Shown here in pieces: positions 37,450-64,000 of a stretch of DNA of 64,000 nt. The notes beneath the pieces were generated by a model. That model was not told where the DNA came from. It did no database searches and saw only the letters and a list, made by a program, of their open reading frames with translations. The translations under genes were made by a program, and so were the position numbers. The DNA is from Gadus chalcogrammus (taxonomy: Eukaryota; Chordata; Actinopteri; Gadiformes; Gadidae). The stretch lies in assembly GCF_026213295.1 (NCBI RefSeq), contig NC_079420.1:11972651-12036650 (forward strand), written 5' to 3'. The number at the start of each line of letters is the position of its first letter. Within the stretch, counting starts at the first letter, position 1.

Positions 37450-38202
37450 TAGTGATGCGCGGGTGTCCGCGGGTTACCCGTGGGTCGGGCAGGTTTGGGT
37501 TTGATATTTATTAGTAGTGGGCATAGATTATTTTTTTAATCTAGATTAATTTTGGAATTAATCTAGATTAAAATGGCAAACGGCAAAAAATCCTTTCGTC
37601 TACCTTGACAACTGTCAATTATACTTGGCAACGGTGAATTATCAAATATAATTCACCGCCGGAAGTTGTGAAGTGTCCATGCAAGTGAACGGAGCATAAA
37701 CAAAAATAATTGACAGCTGAACGTTGGGAAGGTCCATGCAAGTGACTGGAGCAGTCTACAGTATTGAGAAGAGCTGTGTAATAATCCATAATAATGTAAG
37801 GTTTAGAAGTTAAATATTTGAAAGTTGTAGAATACATTTAATTAATATAATTTATATTGGAGTTAATTTGCTAGAAATATACTTACAATGTTTAGTCAGT
37901 TAATCATTTACATATTTGTTACACAATTATTACTTGCATATTTACATGTTTACATATTTAACACAGTCAGGATATTCTGTTGAATCTGCCTCTCTGATTC
38001 CCTCACGTTTACCTCAGTCTAAATTCTAGCTTCTGATTGGTTAGTTCAGTCACGTGATGGGTCCGAACAAGGAAGTGTTTGAAAATAGATTAACGGCGAT
38101 ATTATTTTTACCGCGCGATAAAAGTTTCGATAACGGCCCACCACTAATATTTATACAATATTGCGGTTGCGGGCGGGTTTGGGTCAAAGTCTGAAATCAC
38201 TA
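37450..38202. mobile_element. Older hAT-like element, split by a nested insertion
   Basis: The outer ends TAGTGATGCGCGGGT… and …ATCACTA are weakly inverted and the inner sequence is GCGGGTTTGGG-rich, as in a common fish hAT-derived repeat. It is interrupted at 37512-38146. Confidence 0.55.
37512..38146. mobile_element. hAT-type MITE nested in another element
   Basis: Ends TAGTAGTGGGC… and …GCCCACCACTA are inverted repeats, with an exact 8-bp duplication ATATTTAT on each side (37504-37511, 38147-38154). It contains a duplicated GTCCATGCAAGTGAMYGGAGCA block. No transposase frame. Confidence 0.9.
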
Positions 38203-38926
38203 ATTCTCAATCAACGACCACCAGGCGGCGGCGTTCCACCCGCCTAACCGAATAGTTTTTTCCCTATATGGTATCCGTAGTTGTTTACACCGCCAAAAAC
38301 TCTTATAGATCTCCGATGAAGACATGGCTAACCATCTTATATATTTCAAATGTGTAACTGTTTAAACGACCTCCCCAGACATGTAGAGACCATGGGTTCA
38401 ATTACTGTTCTAGTGAGGTCTCTGAATGACAGTTTCAGAGGGGTCTCTCTAAATTACTGTTCAGCAGCCATGCAGCAGTAATAGAACAAGAGAATGGATT
38501 TGTTTTTCTGTAAACGTTTGTTCATTTCTGAAACTCATTCAACTTTCATATTCATTATTGAATTGCAACATCCTACTTAATAGTATTCATCTCAGCTTCT
38601 CATAAAATAGAATATGATGCTTGAATAAAATATTGTATTTAAATCCATTAGATAAATCACAGACCGTATTATGGGAATTAACAAGTAAGTAACAAAGCCA
38701 GTGATTGAAAATGGTTGCCGTGGTTACAAGTGGCCCGCCCCATGTAAAATCAGGTGTACTGCTGGCATCTTGCTGTGTTCGGTCCGGTCCTCCGGGTAAC
38801 CATAGACAGCGTGTGGATGGGTTCAGGGTAACGTCCCATAACAGACAGGATGTTGGGGCCCTCCCCCCCGACAGTAAGTCCAGCTGTTCAGTTCGACCAC
38901 AATATCCTCTTCATCAGTCGTCCTCC
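38203..38926. other. Intergenic, nothing recognised
   Basis: AT-rich sequence downstream of the immp2l stop, probably including the immp2l 3' UTR on the minus strand. No repeat or gene recognised. Confidence 0.5.
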
Positions 38927-39332
38927 TCAGAACTCCTCCTCTTCCTCCGCAGCGTGGGAGCTAAGCAGGGGGCCGCGGTCCTCAGGAAGGGACCGCTGGA
39001 TCCGCTGCCACCGATTGGGCGGCCAGATGATGTGAGAGGCGTGGCCATGGAGCAGACCCACTGACACCTGTAAGAGACGCATGGACAGACTGACAGTCAG
39101 ACAGACAGAACCACAGACACCTGAAGGAGACACACGAACAGACAGATCAGTCAGACCGACAGACACCTGCAGGAGACGCACGGACAGACCAGTCAGACAG
39201 ACAGTCAGGCCGACAAACAGACAGACGCACCGGTCCGAAGCTGTTGCTGTCCAGGCTGTGTCCATGGTGGTCGCCCTCGATCCACAGGTGGCCTTCAGGG
39301 ATGCGCAGGTAGCGGTTTTTATATCCCAGTGT

Positions 39333-39401
<69 letters not shown>

Positions 39402-40301
39402 AAGGGTACAGGTATGATGAGGAGGAGTAGGGTATGATGAGGGTACGATGATGATGCGGGTATGATTCAGGGTTTTTGGGGGTCTGACCTGATGAAGTCT
39501 CCCTCCAGGGCGACCACCCTTTTGATGATTTTCTGCTGGGGGTTCTTAGGAGACCTGTCACAGACATCAGGTCAGTGGAAGGGCGTATAGGAACCAACCT
39601 GGGTAGAACCAGGGGAACTAACTAGGTAGAACCAGGTGAACTAACTCGGTAGAACCAGGTACTCACACGACGGAGACGATGTCACCGCGGTGTACCTCGT
39701 AGTTTCGCACGCGCCAGCGGTTCAACAAGACGACGTCACACGCAGACACGCCCTCTGGGTTCAGGAAGGGCTACACACACGCATAAATCAAAATCCCCAA
39801 AGAAAAAAATTGTGAAAGGTGGTGAATGCTGATTAAATGTTTACTACTGCTTTCATGCAAAGCGACGTTCAGGGAACGGGTCGGGCTACCTGCTCAGAAA
39901 CGCATGTAACCAGGGTCGAACCCAACACATACTGCTGGGATTCAAGACCTCAGCCTCCACTCTACACTATCCATTACCCGGAGGGAGAGGGCGAGGGTGA
40001 CGTGGAGTAAGAGGGTGAAGTGGAGTAAAAGGTCGTGATGGAGCAGGAGTGTGAGGTGGAGTGGAAGAGTGGGTGGAGCCGACACACTGATTAGTTCCCG
40101 AAGTGGTTTCTGACAGCTTTAACATCCCCCTTCATAAACCAACACCCATTCGGTGGAGGAGAGCCCTCTGACCTGCATGGAGGTGCCCTCCACCCGGGCC
40201 ACGTAGGCCACGCGGTCCAGAACCGTGACGGTGACTGGGACCGCCACGAAGAACCCGCCGACGAACGCCCGCAGGTACCGCCGGCCCGCCTGCTGCGCCA
40301 T
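38927..40301 (-). CDS. immp2l: Mitochondrial inner membrane peptidase subunit 2
   Basis: Type I signal-peptidase-like serine protease that removes sorting signals from intermembrane-space proteins. Five exons on the minus strand: 40301-40173, 39770-39667, 39554-39489, 39333-39231, 39067-38927 (543 nt, 180 aa; human 175). The N-terminus [13 protein letters not shown] leads into a membrane segment [25 protein letters not shown] holds the catalytic Ser, and [11 protein letters not shown] holds the catalytic Lys on the conserved stretch. [19 protein letters not shown] and [14 protein letters not shown] follow. The C-terminal [11 protein letters not shown] is species-specific. The whole gene fits in 1.4 kb, while the human orthologue is known to span hundreds of kilobases. 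It is head-to-head with znf277. The exon 4 acceptor is an (GT)n run ending in AG. Confidence 0.96.
39334..39398 (-). repeat. (GT)n (minus strand) abutting the immp2l exon 4 acceptor
   Basis: Read on the gene strand, the GT run ends GTGTGTAG/AACACTGG without a pyrimidine tract. Confidence 0.95.
39880..39980. mobile_element. Possible SINE remnant in immp2l intron 1
   Basis: Contains GGGTCGAACCC and TCAAGACCTCAGCCTCC, tRNA-like B-box remnants. Weak. Confidence 0.25.
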
Positions 40302-40818
40302 CTGCTGGTCACGGACCGGAACAGTACTGTTGGTTCAAATCATACGTTCTTTCTGCAAAAGGTAAACCGTAGTTGCATCGTTTAATAGTATTCGTTTGAA
40401 TGCTGATTAAAGAGGATATTTAATGAGGTATCTATCGACTTCGTCCTCTCCGAAGCCGGCCGATGTCCTTTAATGTACGAAACCAGCGTGCTGTTGTTGA
40501 CCTACTAGAGACTTCCGGGGTGTAACCGTCACTGCGGCCGTCTCTCCCGGGTCCTAGAGCCGTCCCCGGGTCCTAGGGTCGCCTCATTTAGTGACCTTAG
40601 TAATGCAACCTGAATGCAACACACCACGTCGTCTGAACCGATTTGAAATCTAGAATTCAAAGGTTTGATCTTGCTAATAGATGAGTGAACCGATCCCAGA
40701 TAAGAGCTGGCCGCCGGACTCTAGCGCCACGTATCGGTCTCCTGAGAACTACACCAAGTGATACCTTCATGGCTTCCGATTGGCTCATTTTCTGTTGTTT
40801 TGTCCACGTGACCAGAAG
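40302..40818. promoter_or_regulatory. Divergent promoter of immp2l and znf277
   Basis: The two start codons lie 517 bases apart and point away from each other. A CACGTG E-box is at 40805-40810, and AAGATGGCGAC, a good YY1 consensus, overlaps the znf277 ATG at 40819. No TATA box is seen. Shared regulation is inference. Confidence 0.6.
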
Positions 40819-44532
<3,714 letters not shown>

Positions 44533-44797
44533 CCAGACCCCAGGGGTCCTACCCAGACCCCCTGGTGGGCTCAACAATGGAGGGTCAAAGACATTTGGAG
44601 GGGTATATAGTTAGGGGAGTGGCAAGTGTTCAGTGGGTCATGAAGTCGGTCCAACGCCTCAGTCAACACGGCCCAAGTAACGTGTGTGGGAGTTGGGTGG
44701 GTGGGTGGTTGGGTGCGTGCGCAAAGTATGGGTGTATTTACCTCATGATTGTGCAGAGCTGAAGGTTAGCCTGCAGTTGTGTGTTTGTCCATGAAGC

Positions 44798-44803
44798 AAT
44801 AAA
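44798..44803 (+). terminator. znf277 polyadenylation signal
   Basis: AATAAA 265 bases past the znf277 stop codon. Confidence 0.75.
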
Positions 44804-44859
44804 CAGGCCTCAACACCAATGCTGCATCTGTTTGGCCTGCTGCTAATTTTAAGAGCTGA

Positions 44860-45255
44860 TGACATAGGGAACCGCCCACTATGACATAGGGAACCGCCCA
44901 CTATGACATAGGGAACCGCCCACTATGACATCGGGAACCACCCACTATGACATAGGGAACCACCCACTATGACATGGGGAACCACCCAATATGACTTAGG
45001 GAACCACCCACTATTTAGTTGGGAACCACCCAATATGACATAGGGAACCACCCACTATGACGTAGGGAACCGCCCACTATGACTTAGGGAACCGCCCAGT
45101 ATCACATAGGGAACCTCCGACTATAGACATAAGGAACCACGCACTGACAGTAGGGAACCGCCCACTATGTTGTAGGAACCGCCCACTATGACGTAAGGAA
45201 CAGCCCACTATGACATGGGGAACCGCCCACTATGGCATGGGGAACCGCCCACTAT
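44860..45255 (+). repeat. 22-bp minisatellite downstream of znf277
   Basis: About 17 units of CCCACTATGACATAGGGAAC with point differences. Confidence 0.95.
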
Positions 45256-45966
45256 GAAGTAGGGAGGCCAGAGACTCTGGGTGAGGGTGAGGCCAGAGGC
45301 TCTGTCCTCTGGGTCCACTGTGGTCAGTGGGGATCAGCGTGACCACAGCTCTGCAGGGGGAGTCGACGCCATCTTGGACAGCTGGAGGGGGTGTGTACAG
45401 GTGGGTGTGATCTGTACAGGTGGGTGTGGTCTGTACAGGTGGGTTGGGTCTTTACAGATTGGTGTGGTCTGTTCAGGTGGTTGTGGCCTGACAGGTAGGT
45501 GTAGTCTTGGGTTGGTTGTAGGGTGAGTGTGTGATAGGATTGTGTAGCTGATATCAGGTGCCGCCTGCGTCCATTTGGTTAATAACTTAAATGTAAAAAC
45601 CAGTGACGGAGACATGTCTGTGTTTATTTATTTACTTGTGTTGCTTTGGGTCGCCTCTGGGGGGCGCCGGCAGCCCGTCTAGTTTAGGCTTACAGGTAAA
45701 GTTCGATCGCTGTAGGAAAGAACACGGCATAATTTGGCATTAGATAATTGTACTTTAATGTAAAGTATGGTTACTAGTGTGTGTGTGTGTGTGTGTGGGT
45801 GTGGGTGTTTGTGTTTGTGTTTATATATATGATATATATGTGTATTTATTTATTTGTAACAATACTTTATATTAAAGTATAATTATTAGTATTGTTGTAG
45901 TGTTTGTTGACTCCTCCCTCTCAATCAGTCTTCAAACAAACTCAGTTTACCGCAAATAAATCCCAA

Positions 45967-46053
<87 letters not shown>

Positions 46054-46182
46054 CCACCCATTCAGAACACCCACTCTATCACATAGTCTAATTCACACTC
46101 ATACACACTCTTTCATGCACACACATATACCAGATACACTTCCATTCACACAGATCGCACTCTCTACAAACACTCCGCAGGC
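45256..46182. other. Intergenic region upstream of itga11
   Basis: Holds GTACAGGTGGGTGTGGTCT tandem units (45390-45530) and a (CA)n run at 45968-46050, about 130 bases before the itga11 start codon. No core promoter element is evident. Confidence 0.7.
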
Positions 46183-63891
<17,709 letters not shown>

Positions 63892-64000
63892 GTGAGTCAC
63901 TTTACATTCCCTCACTTTATATTAGCAGAATGATGGAGGGAGGAGAGAAAATACAGAATGATGGAGGAGAGGAGAGACAGAATGAAGGAGGGCTGAGAGA

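Overview
The window is vertebrate nuclear DNA and reads as a teleost fish genome. The genes have many small exons, (GT)n/(AC)n runs and intronic minisatellites are very dense, and there are fish-type non-LTR retrotransposons and hAT, Harbinger and Kolobok-like elements. I would place it in a percomorph-like teleost but cannot name the species. Gene models were built by joining exons whose splice phases agree. Every full model closes to a multiple of three.

Layout: slc7a10 (3' part, +, 209-4438); dus2 (+, 5888-10561, 499 aa); nfatc3 (+, 11609-20980, 853 aa), with a LINE inserted in its second intron; pdcd2l (-, 21838-22968, 376 aa, a single exon, convergent with nfatc3); a gene-poor stretch at 23-38.9 kb with a hAT element, a nearly intact RTE-like LINE, a large imperfect inverted repeat, a cluster of repeated noncoding exon-like units and nested hATs; immp2l (-, 38927-40301, 180 aa); znf277 (+, 40819-44532, 459 aa), head-to-head with immp2l; and itga11 (+, 46183 to beyond the window, 27 exons, 1109 aa before the missing transmembrane end). 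The genes are functionally unrelated: amino-acid exchange, tRNA dihydrouridine synthesis, calcineurin/NFAT signalling, a PDCD2-like factor, a mitochondrial inner-membrane peptidase, a zinc-finger protein and a collagen receptor.

The most unusual signal is not a gene. In many introns the minisatellite unit contains, or starts exactly at, the adjacent splice junction, so real 5' or 3' splice sites are followed or preceded by arrays of near-identical copies. Clear cases are slc7a10 (acceptor at 2491), nfatc3 (acceptor at 19115) and itga11 (acceptors at 51220, 52808 and 61233; donors at 51334, 56545, 57767 and 62294). In itga11 exon 5 both sides are amplified. A related oddity is four acceptors with a (GT)n run where the polypyrimidine tract should be. 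I know of no named system that predicts this. It could be a splice-site-seeded form of minisatellite growth, or arrays that grew up to a boundary held in place by selection.
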